Assembly (NCBI GenBank): GCA_036365515.1
Contig: CM070873.1
Location: 75,914,529-75,978,528, forward strand
Direction of reading: 5' to 3'
Length of the DNA: 64,000 bases
DNA from: Torymus aiolomorphi
Taxonomy: Eukaryota; Arthropoda; Insecta; Hymenoptera; Torymidae
Position 1 is the stretch's first letter. Every line of letters begins with the position of its first letter. This document shows positions 34,804-47,994 of this stretch, one piece after another. Position numbers and translations under genes: made by a program. The notes under the pieces are model-generated. The model was not told where the DNA came from. It worked only from the letters and a program-made list of their open reading frames with translations, and did no database searches.

Positions 34804-37800
34804 GTCATAGTCATAGTAGTAGCGGGGACGGTTAGCGGCCCCTTTCGGGGACTTGCCTTCCTAGCACTCAGGTCGAGGCCCATTGTGCTTTATCCCTGGT
34901 TTATCGCCTACTACCTACCTTTGCCTTGATCAGTACGATCGCTTTGCATATCGATGCTAGATCAAATTCCTTAAGATTGTGTGGTTCCAGGAAGAAGAGC
35001 CCCAAACCCTCCATCCGATTGCTACTATCACCGGACAGCGACACAGAAGGTGAGCTGAGGTCTCTTCCTCTTCCCCACGTCTCCTGCACCGATCCATATT
35101 CACGAGACCTAACCTATATAAGTGATGTTCGACCTCACAATGGCCTGACAACCATTCTACCGCTGCTTTGATGCTCCTCTTGGGGAGACTTAGGAGCTCC
35201 TTACACCAAGCGGTTGGAGCCTCTTCCTCCAAGAGGTGCCTCGCCTGTCTGGAGTTCGTCAAGCGCTGCCATTCCTCTACCATCTTCGCAGTTGTCCAAC
35301 TGTCAAGCGCCCCTTTTAACACACTCTCTGCCATTGGTACCCAGCGGTACAGCGCCCGGCATCCAGTTGCAGCCCTTTTTGGCAGTCAATCGGCCTTTTC
35401 GTTGCCGATTACTCCCGCGTGCCCTGGTACCCAATACAAAGTGGCCCTGTTCACGGAGGATAGCCTATCTAAGGCTACCCTGCAGCCCCACGCCTCTTCG
35501 GAGCGAAACTCCGCAGCCCCCACCGCCCGAAGTGACGCTTGGCTATTAGAGCATATGGTGATCCGCTTCCCCTCTAACCCGTCCAAAGTCATGGTTTCTG
35601 CGCATTTCCTTATTGCTCTTACCTCTGCCTGGAAAACAGTGACATGCCAGTCCAGCCAAAGGACAAGCTCAGTCGTGCTTCCCTTTAGCCATACCGCCGC
35701 CCCAGTACCTACCTCGCTCTTAGAGCCATCCGTGTACCAGACCAGGTCCTCGTGATTGCGGGCATCCTCTGCACAGTCTGTCCTTACAGGAATGGTCACC
35801 TCAAAGTTCCCGTCAAAGGCAAACTTTTTAGGTGTCCTATCTCTACCAAAAGATATCAGACCCTTTTCCACGACATCCATCATCTCCCTGTCCCAATGTG
35901 TCCATCTTCTCAGGTCACTTAGGACTTGTGTTTCTGCTCTGCAGGCCTCCGCCTTGACCACCAGTGTCAAAGGCGGAAGTCCAAGCAGCCTCTCCTTGGC
36001 TCTCAGGGGTACTGAAGCACGCGTTCCCGTGATGTCTCTGAGCACCAGGTTCTGGATCGAGTCCAGTACCCCAGTGTCTCCCTTTCGCTCACACCTGGTT
36101 GCCCAAGCTATAGCCCCATGAAGCAACTTGGGGCGCAGCACAGCGGTAAAGAGCCACAGGATCATGTGCGGCCTAAGGCGCCACGTGAAGCCAAAGACCC
36201 TCCTACACGCCCAGTAGGAGGCTATGAACCTCCTTTTAACCGCTCCCAGGTGCTCCGCCCAATTCAGTTTCGAGTCAAATATGACTCCTAAATACTTCGC
36301 CTGTTTTGAGATCGACAAGCTCTCCTCAAACAACCGTATTTCTTCTAGCGGTTTTACTTTATACTTACTCGTGAAGTTGACAAGCACCGTTTTTGCAGGG
36401 TTAACAGCGAGCCCAACCTCCCGGCACCAATCCTCCACTATTAAAAGAGTTTGCGGCATAAGCTCCACCAATATCGTTTCGTCATCTGCCGTGATCAGCA
36501 ACAGCAGATCATCCGCATAGGCTTGAGTAAAAAAACTCGCCTCATTTAACCTTCATAAGAGTTCGTCCAGAGCCGGAGCCCAGAAGGTCGGAGAAAGGAC
36601 CCCCCCTTGCGGACATCCCTTACTCACATCTCCTTCCGCCTCTCTGGTCTTCCAACCTGCAACAACTCTTCGCCATCGCAGCGGTTCGTATCCATCTCTC
36701 GATGCTACTGGATACACCATGCGCCCTTGCACCCTTGCAAATGCATTCCGTGGTTGTGAAGTTAAAAGCTCCCTCCACGTCCAAGAAAGCTGCCAGGACC
36801 ATTCCCCTATTCCTAATTCCTCTGCTTATGCGCTCCGTTGCTCCGTGCAGAGCAGAGTTGACCGACTTACCCACCTGATACACATGCTGCATGGTATGTA
36901 GCGGCCTTTCCACCAGTGGTCCATCTCTGATGAAGCGGTCTACCAGCCTCTCTAGTGTCTTCAAGACAAAGGACGTAAGACTGATAGGTCGATAATCCTT
37001 TGCCACCTCGTGTGTATGCCTTCCCGGTTTTGGTAGGAACACCACCCGTGCCACCCTCCACGTAGCGGGAGTGTGACTCCACTTAATACTCGCCTTGAAG
37101 ATGACGATGAGAGGCTCCAGAAGCTCATCCAATCCACGCTGAAGAAAGGCCGGGAAAATCCCGCCCTTCCCAGACGTATTGAATGGTTCGAACGTGTTCA
37201 CCGCCCACCTGATCCTGTCCGCATGGACTACCTGTTCCGCATCCGTCTCAAATTTTGCACTCTCCATCTCGCTGATCCCATCCTCCGGTGGCTCTAGAGC
37301 CATACCCAGAAAGTGTGTGGTCAGCAGTTGGTCCAGTGCCTCTCCGCTGCTCCCTGCCCATTGTCCAGATGGGAGCTTAATCAGCCCTGTCTTATTCGCT
37401 GTTCTGGCCAGAAGTCTGCCGAGCCTCGCAGTATCCAAGATACTGCTCATCTCCTCACAGTACTTCCTCCACCCTTGCTTTTTTGCCTGTTCAATGGCTT
37501 TCTTGTACTCTCTCTGAGCCGACCTAAAGGCCTGGAGAGTCTTCTCATTTTTGGTTTTCCTCGATCTGTTGAAGAGAGTCCTGACCTTCTTCCGATGCTT
37601 ACTGAGCGAGTTATTCCACCTGGGTGCCCCTTCGGTCAATTCCTTTGCCTTCAGGTCGCAGCTGCTGTCGAAAGCTTGATTTATCTTTTCCTCCAAGGGC
37701 ACCGTCGCTCTGTCGACATCCTCAACCAAGTCGAGCTTCTTCGGGAAGTTCTGTAGCCCGTCCGCTAATTTCGCTTTGTACTTCGCCCAGCGAGTTCTTC

Positions 37801-39567
37801 TCGAATTTCTCCATTGTGTCACCTGCCATACCATTCCACCAACTTCGAAGCAAATGAGGCTGTGGTCCGACATGGATACCTCACCCGAGACTCTCCAGTC
37901 ATTGATCCACGTCCACACGCCTCTGGAGGCGATTGTAATATCAATCACTTCCTCCCGGATCCTATTCCTGAATATGGGTTCCATCCCCCTATTCAGTATG
38001 TCCAGATTCGTTCCTGAGATGAACTCTAGAAGAGCTTCTCCCCTACCATTGCAGTCCGAGCTTCACCACACCGTATGGTGTGAGTTAGCATCGCATCTCA
38101 AAATGAGATGTCTGCCTTGCCTCTCGCAGTCATCTATCAACTCCCTCACCAGGGCCGGAGGTGGCTCCTCCCTAATATCGTACGGAAAATACGCCGACCC
38201 CACGACCAGCTCCATCTTTTCCCCGGTACTCCTCCTAACCCAGACTACTGCCGTTGCAAGGTCTTTGTCGCAGTACCTGGGCCAGGCCTCACCGGTCACG
38301 CCTTTGAGAACCACACAGGCTCTGAGTGGATCCTCAGCTCCAAGAACAAGTTTACCACAAGTTCCAAGACCCGCTACCCTCCCCTTGCTGACCCAGGGTT
38401 CCTGGATCAGTGCTATGCCTGTGTGTACTTTCGCCAAATGCTTGGCCAATACCGCTGTAGCACTCCTGCAGTGTTGCAAGTTAATCTAGGTGAAGGGGAT
38501 AGTGGAGTTAGCCACATTTGCTGCCCCCAAGTCCCCGCCACCCCGCGCGCCCCGCTTACCCTTCTTAAACATCAGGAGCCGAGATGCCCTGACGTGTCCA
38601 CCACCTATCGTCCCCTCGGTATTGCTAGCCGATTGGCCAGACGCCCGAGTGGCGGATGCATTTTCCGATGCCTCGTACCCTTGTTGAGGGCTAGGCAGCC
38701 CAACCTTACAGGTTGACACATTCACATTTTCCTTTTTTATTCCTTTTTTTTCCTTCATTTGTGTATGTGGGTGGGCGGAATTGGGTCTGTATGTGTAGGT
38801 GGTCGGCTTAGCTCCCCATCCACGGCCGAGTATGAGGAGAGCGAGAAAGCGCCCTACGGACGCCATCCAGGCCGAGGGCGTGGCGTCGGACAGAGCACCC
38901 CCCCTCCTCATGCAGCATGGTCCTATCTGGATGCCATCCAGCACTGCTACATAAGGGGGGATTTTACACCGGCTGATAGGGCAGCCAGAGCAGATTGGCT
39001 AGATCACTCCGGACCTCTACACTATCCGGCGGATAGGCGCGCCGCGGCGGCCTGGGAGTATCATCCCCAGTTTTAGGCTGTACCCTCGCCCTCGCCCCAA
39101 AAATAGCGTCCTTCAGTGCCCTCACCACCCGTCCGGTCGCAGAGGTAAGTAACCCGCGGTGTGTGAGTGTGTGTGTCTGAGGTGTGTATGGAGAGTGTGC
39201 ATTCGTGTGAAACGGGATGGCCGCCCCGATGCCCGTTGGTGATTTGATGTACCCAGCCATATTGAACCACCACAGCCACGACTGGAGGGCTGCTTCTTTG
39301 TTGACTGAGAGGGCTGCTGTCTTCCCTCCGATTCGACCGAGGCGGTCTTATTCCGGGGAGATGCCACCTACATCCGCTTGGTCTGGTATCCCTCGATACC
39401 GCCTCACAATCGCCTGGACTGACCCCTATCGGGGTCGCCTCATTCATACAGGACAAGACCTTTCAGAAACCCCTGCCCTACGCAGTCTAAGCCTCCCCAC
39501 CAGGTCACGCACCTAAATCCAGTTACGCGACACTCGTCAAGGTCCTGCAGCCCCTAGGGGAGGAATA
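34804..39567 (-). mobile_element. LOA/I-like non-LTR retrotransposon, decayed
   Basis: A GC-rich, minus-strand LINE of ~4.76 kb, with endonuclease, reverse transcriptase, RNase H and a C-terminal Cys/His motif in the order expected for I/LOA-group elements. The 3' end is a 'gactatgactat' tail. ACATATAG flanks both sides (34796-34803 and 39568-39575), a likely 8-bp target duplication. The 5' ~1 kb (38490-39560) should hold the 5' UTR and ORF1, but no CCHC knuckles are readable, so ORF1 is lost or very degraded. Plus-strand ORFs over this region are antisense artefacts. Confidence 0.85.
34957..38479 (-). pseudogene. LINE ORF2: EN-RT-RNase H polyprotein, frameshifted
   Basis: The exonuclease/endonuclease domain is at 38479-37850 (HTGIALIQEPWVS; LILRCDANSHHTVW, then a frame change; SDHSLICFEV). 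The reverse transcriptase is at ~37400-36440: fingers RVVFLPKPGR and YRPISLTSF, palm motif A LDVEGAFN, and motif C AYADD near 36510, with frame disruption between them. The RNase H is at ~35760-35390 (WYTDGSKSE, FQAEVRAI, CSNSQASL, YWVPGHAGVIGNEKAD). The third acidic position, usually SDSQ, is Asn here, so RNase H would be impaired even without frameshifts. The last ORF (34957-35334) carries a GHCEVEHHLYRLG...CRRR...HLLCRCP zinc-binding tail. At least three frame breaks make it non-functional. Confidence 0.88.
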
Positions 39568-39671
39568 TGAACATATAGCACCTTAAAACATCTTTGTGAA
39601 TATTTTTTGTCTCGAAAATTTTTTTCACCGTTAAAAAACTTCGTGTTTTTAGACTTTATGAGGAAGCAAAA

Positions 39672-40291
39672 TTATTTAACGATTATAAAACCAGATCGAG
39701 ATAATTTGTTATACATCATCTCCCAATTACTCGAGGATCTGGTGGTATCTCGTGGAGGACGAGGTGACTTCTATTAAGGACTTTGAAATCAAGTTTAAAA
39801 GCTGCTATTAGAATTCATCTATGAAATGCAACGCGAAAAGAAGATTCGAGATGGGACAGTATAATCCCTCAGGTAAATATTCCAGAGTCCAATATGCGAC
39901 CTATCTTCTTGGAGTTGAGAGTGAGCTTGATCTTGACTGCACCGAGGAAGATCTGATTACGAAATTGGGTTATTATTTTGAAAAAGAAGTCAGGTACGCA
40001 CTACTTGGAAGGCAAGTTAAAAATAAAGAGAGCCTCTTCAAAACCCTTACTGACTTCGATGAGGATCAGGAGAAAGAGACAAAATGCGCACAACAATCAA
40101 ATAGACTTGTTACCCCTCCGAAAGCGGAAGAACATCGTGGTCGAAATTCCTACCAAAGTCGGCCCATCACTCTTAACAATAAAAAGAAAGGCCCCTTCAC
40201 ATCCAAGAGTTTTCAGATAAGACGACGCAGATCGTCGATTGTACTCCGGGAAACTCCCAATAGTTGCACATGGTGCATCGGAGAAACCTAA
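39672..40291 (+). pseudogene. LTR-retrotransposon gag, 3' part
   Basis: This continues the gag interrupted at 33521. One frame reads WWYLVEDEVTSIKDF, then a TAG stop after KFKSCY. It is followed by an open frame from 39821 with FEMGQYNPSGKYSRVQYATY, LGVESELD, and GYYFEKEVRYALLG, typical of an LTR-element capsid C-terminal domain. A Lys/Arg-rich basic tail follows. No CCHC knuckle is evident before the ORF ends, and no pol follows, so the element is truncated. Confidence 0.62.
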
Positions 40292-41331
40292 TACCATACG
40301 ACAGTGTGCAACTTTACAAGAGAAAAATAATCAAGACAATAATATAGAAGAGGAATTTTTATATGACATTGACGGCACTGCGGTGTCACGTCTAAAAACA
40401 CGAAACGACTGGGATGATTAACTCAATCAAGAGTTATCCTCTTTTAGGCCATAGCTGCGTTAGCTAATAAACCTTGTTTGAGCTGTGGAAAGGAGTGTAA
40501 TATCAAATTCACTATATATTAGTGTTGAATCTAGAATTTTTCTTGACTATTTTTTGGATTAGGATTTTGTTTGGTTCTATATGGATCAACGGTGGATAGC
40601 ACGAGCGTCTCGTAAAGATAGTTTGGCCGCACGTATCCCCGTATGGACAAGGGAAAAGGACACGACTTTATTTGGATATTGGAAATTTGAGATATCTATA
40701 ATTTTTGTGGTCTCAGGTTATTCTCAGATTCGCCCTTTCCTATTAAAACCAGGGCTCGCTTGTGAATTAAATTTTTATTTCCTTTTTTTTTTATATATCC
40801 TTTTATAATCAATATCCTTTTACTAAATTTTTATCTTAATATTTTTTTTTCAAATACAAATTGTTTTCACGTCGTAAACTAGAATTATTTATAAATTAAT
40901 ATATTCTTTGTAAACACAATCGGATAGCTTACCCGTAAGGTCGTACCAAAGTCGTTGTGTTTACCTAATTCTTTTCTAAACCAGCAGGAGTTGTCTTAAC
41001 CCGTAAGGAAGTAACAACTTTGGTTTAGAGAAAAAATTTAGAATATAACTGATTCAATAATTTTTTAATTTAATAATTTTAAAAACTTTAGAGGATTTGG
41101 AAAAATGAAGTTTGAAAATTGAATTTTGAAATTTGAATATTTTTTTTTATTTGAGAGTTTGATTTTGTGTACAGAGTCTTTAAAGCTTATGAAGCTTGTG
41201 TCAATCTACCCTGAGCAGCACGCGCTCGGCGTATTTAAATGCGTTGCTCCTCCTCTTCTTGAGCTGGAAAAATGCGGTGTCGAATCGGGTCACTTCATAA
41301 TCTTGCGTCACAACGAATCATCGGTGATATG
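40292..41331. other. No gene identified
   Basis: May hold remains of the LTR element's 3' region. It includes the twin hairpins listed next. Confidence 0.35.
40912..41030. repeat. Two tandem stem-loops sharing a CCCGTAAGG loop
   Basis: Stem 1 pairs GTAAACACAA with TTGTGTTTAC (40912-40966) and has a loop containing ACCCGTAAGG. Stem 2 pairs TCTAAACCA with TGGTTTAGA (40974-41030) and has an inner AGTTGT/ACAACT stem and a loop containing AACCCGTAAGG. Both the shape and the loop sequence are repeated. Confidence 0.65.
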
Positions 41332-41852
41332 AGGCGTTTCACGTCAGCTCTCCAACCGCGGCGCGCGAGCGCGAAATTATGCTCTTTTCAGCTTGTGTTT
41401 GAAGGGCTAAGATGTATCTAAAAAAAATAATCCCCAAGTGATTTCGATGTATTTTTTCCTCAGCTTTCCGATGGTGCTATTAGTTTCTCAAAATTTTTCA
41501 ATTCTAACCTCAAAAAAACATAAAACGTGTTATATCTCAAAAACTATATTTTTAATATTTTTTTTTGACCTGCTAGATCGAAAGAGGAGGAAATTTTACA
41601 TGGATATAGCCTTTTTCTACATAGGGGTTTTTTTATTTTTTCGAGATATTATTCAAGAAATACAAGGCGCTCGGTCAGCCGCCGCGCTAATAGCACCATC
41701 GGAAAGCTGAGGAAAAAATACATCGAAATCACTTGGGGATTATTTTTTTTTAGATACATCTTAGCCCTTCAAACACAAGCTGAAAACAGCATGATTTCGC
41801 GCTCGCGCGCCGCGCCTGGAGAGCTGACATGAAACGCCTCATATGCGCGGTG
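41330..41852. mobile_element. Fold-back MITE, copy 1
   Basis: The left arm begins ATATGAGGCGTTTCACGTCA and the right arm ends in its complement (TGACATGAAACGCCTCATAT). The arms extend ~155 bp inward through 'gagcgcgaaat', 'agcttgtgtttgaagg', 'aatccccaagtgatttcgat' and 'agctttccgatggtgctatt'. The ~200-bp centre is unique. A second copy begins at 63764. A chance 90-codon ORF lies inside. Confidence 0.88.
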
Positions 41853-42215
41853 GCGGTTGATGGTTTTACATATCTTGTAATGTTAAATGAGGCGAGCGCT
41901 GTTGGAAAGCGGGGCCCAATGGTGCGGGAGCGACATCCCTTCCAAACATCGTATTTTTAGCCAAGTGGGGAGAGTCCTATGCTTTTACACAGAGAGCGGA
42001 TGCTCATCCCTTCTCCAGGGTATTTTCCGGTGACTCGTATCTACCTTAAGGAGTGAGAGAGAATGCTATATGTGCGACAGAGAAAGAGAGATGAGAGAGA
42101 CAGATGGTATGTCCTTCTCTCCCTTTCGACTCAAAAACTATCAGTTTTTCTATTATGTGTATAAACTATTCAATATTGACGGTTTACATTTTCTACAATA
42201 TTTTATTTTATTGTA
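41853..42215. other. No gene identified
   Basis: Short mixed sequence including a 'gagagag'-rich patch near 42050-42110. Confidence 0.4.
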
Positions 42216-42344
42216 TTTTGCTTCCTCCTAGGGGAAGCCTTATGATAGTGATTTTTTGAGTTATTGTGAAAACATAGTATAATTGTTTTTCGAGGTGTTA
42301 GGAATCAAAATACATGATTTTTGAAAAATGTGTGTATGGATATG

Positions 42345-42512
42345 TATGGATATGTGTGTGTGTATGAATGAGGATGTGTGTGTGTGTGTGTGTGTGCGCG
42401 TGCGTGCGTGCGTGCGTGCGTGGGTGGGTGGATGAGTGGGTGGGCGGGTGGGTGGGTGTGTGTGTGTGCGTGTGCGTGTGTGTGTGTGTGTGTCTGTGTG
42501 TGTGTGTGTTTT
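42345..42512. repeat. (TG)n microsatellite, left of the R1-clade LINE
   Basis: TG run with TGCG and TGGG variants. It ends where the LINE 3' end begins. Confidence 0.93.
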
Positions 42513-42775
42513 TCCGAAGAGTTGGAGAAATGCTTAATGCACTGATAGGAGCCATACGGGACTCCACTCGTATATGACTCCTCTGGCACGGGCCAGCGCC
42601 AGGTATACCCACTAAAACCCCACTTCTTATCTTCTTAGCTCAGTCTCCCCGCGGTACAGCCGCAAAGCAATCCTTCGCGGGGGAGCGTATGGCTTCTGCC
42701 TACTCTTGTTGCATGAGGTCGTCATTTCTTGCATCTTGTAGCCCTTCCTGTACTTTTACTTCTTCCGTCTACTTC

Positions 42776-45370
42776 TTACCGCATCGTCCGGTCGTCAGCA
42801 TCGTGCCGCATCTCTCGTCTTCTTCTTCCTTCCTCGTCTTTCCTGACCTTTTTGAGTATGCTCGCAGCATAATTACTGACAGCGCTCCATCCATCCTCTG
42901 AAGTCAGCATCGTCGTCATAATAGACTCGGGAGTCACTCTGATCTGGAGATAACTCTCGAGTTCTTCTCGCTCCTGTCGGTATCGCGAGCAGTCACAGAA
43001 GACGTGCTCTGCATCTTCGTTTGCATCCAAACATACTGGGCAGCTTGGAGAGTCTTCTAGCTTAAATCGGTACAGGTAAGCTCGAAAGCATCCATGTCCG
43101 GTGAGAAGTTGTGTGAGGTAGTAATTAACTTCCCCGTGTCTCCTGTCAATCCAGTCCTCTAACTTTGGTATGAGACGGTGTGTCCATCGCTCCTTTTCGC
43201 TGGCATCCCATCTTGCTTGCCATACAGTCATCGTCTTCTTTCTTGCGACCTCCCAGATTTTCCTCCGGATGTTGTCGTTTCCACATCTTCTTGCTTCGTA
43301 CACGTCCTTTCTCTCCATGGCTAAGAGGTCAATGGGCGGTGTACCTGCTATGATGCACACCGCCTCATCCGATACCGTACGATAAGCCGACGCCACCCTT
43401 AACGCCATTCGCCTATACACGGTAGCCATCGCTCGTGCATAGGTTTTTACCAGCATGGCATCAGCCCATACGGGGGCCCCGTACAGCATAATCGATGTGG
43501 TTACACTGGCTAAGAGTAACCTTCGATTTTGACTTGCCCCTCCTACATTTGGCATCAATCGTGATAGAGCGGCACCCACTTTCGCTGCCTTATCGCTCAC
43601 AATTTCAAGGTGCTGTTTGAATGTCAATCTTGCATCAATGGTGATGCCTAGGTACTTGATGGTCGGTTGAGATACAATCTCATGTCCATCCACCATCAGT
43701 GTTACCGTCTCTAGCTTCTTCCTACTCGAAATCAGGATAACTTCTGTCTTGTGGCTGGCTAATTCCAGCCCTGTTTCTGTTAGCCAATCGTGTATTATAC
43801 AAATTCCCTCGTCTGCTATTGTTTTAACATCTTCTATGTGTTTCGCTACCACCACTATAGCTATGTCGTCTGCAAATCCTATTACGGTTGCCCCTTCAGG
43901 TAGTCGTAGTCTAAGTACTCCATCGTACATGATATTCCAAGTCGGTGGACCAAGCACTGAGCCTTGGGGAACGCCTTCTGTGACTTCATAACTCTCGGTG
44001 CCATTCTCAGTGTCATATAGTAAGATTCTATCCTTCAAATAGTCGGACATCATCCTCCTTATGTAGAGAGGCACATTTCGCTTTCGGAGCGCCTCATGTA
44101 TTTTACTCCATTTGGCTGAGTTAAATGCATTTATTACATCCAGTGTAACAATAGCGCAGTACTTCTTTGTTCCTCCTTTCCATCTATCTCCATTTATCGC
44201 TGTTCGCGCAGTGTCAATTACCAGACCAGCTGCGTCCAGGGTAGAACGCTCCTTGCGAAAACCATACTGGTGTTCCGCCAGTCCTCCTGCGCCTTCAATA
44301 GCCTGGTCCATTCTAACGCAGAGTATGCGTTCTAGGATCTTCCCCAGTGTGTCCAGCATGTAGGGTGGTCTGTACGAGGCTGAGTCATCAGGCGGCTTCT
44401 TTCCTTTTTGCAGTAGCACCAAGCGCTGTGTCTTCCAAATAGTGGGGAATTTTCCTTCTTCGAGACATGAGTTATACAAGTCTACAAAAACCTCTGGGTG
44501 TGCACAGATAGCATGTTTCAATGCCATATTGGGAATGCCATCTGGGCCAGGAGCCTTCTTGTTTCCTACCCTTTTGCATGCAGCTAGCAGTTCCTCCTTT
44601 GTGATTTGGGGAGAGGCATCTTCACTTATCCCCGCTTCGATAACACATGGTTCCTCCAGCTGTCTGGGGAACAGAGTAGTGACAATCCGGTGTAATAGTT
44701 CCGGGCACTTGGGAGGGGGTACATAGCTTCCCTTTATTTTCTTCATCACCACCTTGTACGGTCGATTCCTGGGATCCAACTCTACCTCGTCCTGTAATTC
44801 TTTAACACACCGTCGTTTGCTGTCCCGGATTTTCTTCTTGAGTTTCCGTTTAGCGTCTTTCATTTCCTGATTTCGGGCTTCCACTATTTCCTGACCTCGA
44901 CCAGTCTTGTAGTATTTCTTCCTTGCCCGTTGCGCCTGCCTCCTAGTTCGGTGACACTCGCTGCGGGCACTCTCGACGTCCATGTCCCACCAGTATACTA
45001 GTGGCCGCCTATGGCTGGTCACTCTTCTTGGCATAGCAGCGTCACAGGCTCTAGTGATTATTTCCATCGCCAGTTTCGCCTTATTGTTAGCCGTCCCAGA
45101 CAGCTCCATTTCTTCCAGTGCCAACAGAAACATCTCCTTGTCATAGTCCTTCGTTTTCCAACCGACTCTCTTGGTCTGTACACTAATGCTGGATCCTTTT
45201 CTTGGTTTTCCTACTTCCATTATTATGGCCTGGTGATCACTATTTGCGTAGTGTTTACTCACTGTTCATGCGTCAACTGCGCCAATAAAGCAGCTGCTAA
45301 CATAAGTCAGATCTACCACAGACACGGTGTCTCCTCTTCTAAAGGTGTAAGTAGATCCCTGGTTAACTAA
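42776..45370 (-). pseudogene. R1-clade ORF2, larger C-terminal part (RT and zinc tail)
   Basis: An 828-codon open stretch (42776-45262) plus ~35 codons upstream of a single TGA. The TGA sits between VDA and TVSKHYANSDHQ, where R1-type endonucleases have a Trp. Seen in the RT: KAPGPDGIPN (~237-246), YGFRKERST (~333), LDVINAFNSA (~374), GVPQGSVLGP (430-439) and FADD (463-466), the catalytic Asp pair. A thumb region follows, then a C-terminal CCHC-like tail (GHGCFRAYLYRF...CPVC...AEHVFCDCSRY). There is no RNase H. It copies its RNA into DNA at a nicked target. Apart from the nonsense codon and the transposon inserted in the endonuclease domain, it is intact, so the element died recently. Confidence 0.92.
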
Positions 45371-47994
45371 CAAGGAAAGTACCCGAACTGTCAAATTCAA
45401 AAAAATTCCAAACCCATATTAAAAAGTAGACCTCCATGCGAGATTCACGAAACCATTTTTTTTATCGGCTGAGAAGCGCTTTATAAGGGTTAAAATCACC
45501 CCTAAAGTTTACCCCCAAGAAACATTTTTTTTATATATCTCGGCTTCTACTTAACTTTTTTTAACGAAACAAAATGGAAAGAGTTTCTTATTAAAAAGTC
45601 AAGAAATCCGTGGTAGTATGAACATTAAGGGTTGCATCCCTTATTTTTTAGAGGGTGAAATTGTGTTTTTTTAAGAATAATTTTTGTTGTGAGAATTCAT
45701 AAAATAATTAAAAATAGGTCAAAACATTATTTTTACCAACTACAATAAATAACAGTTGGTGTGTTTGGGCATTCTTCGCGAAACAGCCCCTTAAGAGGTG
45801 GTAAACCACCCCTAACACAAATGAATTAGGTATATTTTTTTGGCAATTATTTTTTTCCTTAAAATGGGTTCTTGAAGTCGTTCATCGGAATCCACAGTTA
45901 GATCCACAATAAAAATTTGAAAATAGTGAATTCAATATGGCGAAAAATTTTTTAGAAATATTTTAAATTCCACGAAAAATAGTATGTAGACCCCCTAGCG
46001 GAAATTATATTATGTAAATAAATGTATAATAATGTAACAATGTTTTGTTATGTTATTCTATTATTTATTATTTTTTTTATCATACACTTGTTTATCGTAC
46101 GATAAACAAGTGTATGATAATGTAGTTGTTTGTAAAAAAGTGTAAAAAAACGTAACAAATTGTACTTTTCTACTGGATTTCGGGCGCTTTTACATTTTAC
46201 CACAGTTTATACCATTTTTTAATAATTTCTTACTTTTCCTTAGATTTGTCTACGTTTTATTACTTTTTAATTTGTACTCTTAATTCAAATTTTATAGGCA
46301 TTCTTACACTTTCGTACACCTTTTTACATTTTATTATATACTTGTACTTTTAATTACATCTTTTTACGTTTATATACAAATTTTGATACACATTTTACAT
46401 CCTATCACATATTTGTACACTTTTTTCAAATAGTTCATAATTATACTTTTATAATAATTTATAATTGTACTTTTAAATAAAATTTAAATAAAGCTATAAA
46501 TAAAATATTTTCAAAGATGTAAAGAAAAAATACTAAAACGTAATAAAATGTAAATTATTATGTATTAGAAATATAATTAATATATGTTACAAAATGTAAG
46601 TTACTGTATAAAAGTTTAAATTTTTACAAATTCTTACAGATTTTTCTAACAAATACTTCCTTATGATTTCATAAAAATAAGCTACACAAGGAAATATTTA
46701 GAAAACGTAAGGAATTGAAAAAAATGTAAGAAACTTTAACAACTTGTTAAATATGCCCGAAATCCAGTATCGTATGATTTCTTACATTTTTCGACAATTT
46801 ATTCCATTTTATAAGTATTTTCTTATTTTCTTTCATATTTTATAATTTCAGCTAGGAGAGATTTTCATGCTTGTTGAAATTATGATAGGTTTTAATAAGA
46901 AAAGTTTATTTATGATTTATTAATATAAATTAATATGAACAAAATTTTTAATATAATGATAATTATAGCAATTCATGGTTATTGCGCAATATACAAGATT
47001 ACGTACACTTGCATTGATATGGCTTATCTCCCGATTCCTCCTCTTTTATTCATAAATAAGTGAAACAGTGAAACATCGGTCAGTCGAAAACAAATATACG
47101 TTACTGAACGTTTTTCTACGCTCGTGTTAAATTAATATTCAATGTCAACATTATTTTATGGGTATTAATTAAAAATATAAGTGTCTGGAAGTATACTTGC
47201 ATCATATTTTTTAATGGCAAGTAAACATTTTACGAGTACGAAATTCTATTTGAATTGAATGATAACAACAATAATAATAGTCGTAAGTAACCATATAATT
47301 GAAATTTCTTTCTTCTACATAATTATTCAAAATATTTCTAATAGAAGGATATAATAGATATAATATTGAAAAGTTAAATAAAATGCAGCATTTTTAAATA
47401 TAAAACTCGTCAAAATATACAATAAATTTTGAACAAATGGCCGAAGTTAAGAAAGTCAAATTCAGTAAAAATCTATTATAGAATCTTTATTGTACCAATT
47501 GTAAATATTTTGATAGTGAAACTTTACTCTTAATACATGCATTGAATTATTTTATGATAGTAAAAATTGTGTTTTGATTTTAATTTTTAGAATTACTGTT
47601 ACATTACTGTTATTCTAATATATAAAATATGACATACTGACGATTTAATCAGTTAAGTTAAGTGTAAAAAAATATTCATACGAGTGAATAGAAGTAGTAC
47701 TTTATTTATAATAATAACGTTTAGCAACTATTTAATGCTAATAAAATAGTGTATTTTGTAGACAAAACATTGACAAACAATAACGAATTCCCATGCACTT
47801 ACAAAGGAATTTAGTAAAATGTTTTCCTCAAAAGTTTTGGATGTCTGAATACTTTTTACACTTACTGTACATTCATACTATTGTACATTCCTATACTGTT
47901 ATGGCTATAAAAAGGCTATAATAACTAAAACTTTTACAGGTTTACACTGCGACTCAACGTATCTAAAAGAAGAAAGAAAATATTTTCCATAAAT

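Noticed and set aside
35168..38716. Long plus-strand ORFs (up to 237 codons)
   Set aside because: They are antisense to the GC-rich LOA-like LINE ORF2, whose domains are clear on the minus strand.
41438..41710. 90-codon ORF with hydrophobic stretches
   Set aside because: Covers arms and centre of the fold-back MITE; hydrophobicity comes from T-rich sequence.
43170..45370. Plus-strand ORFs of 70-119 codons
   Set aside because: Antisense shadows of the R1-clade ORF2.
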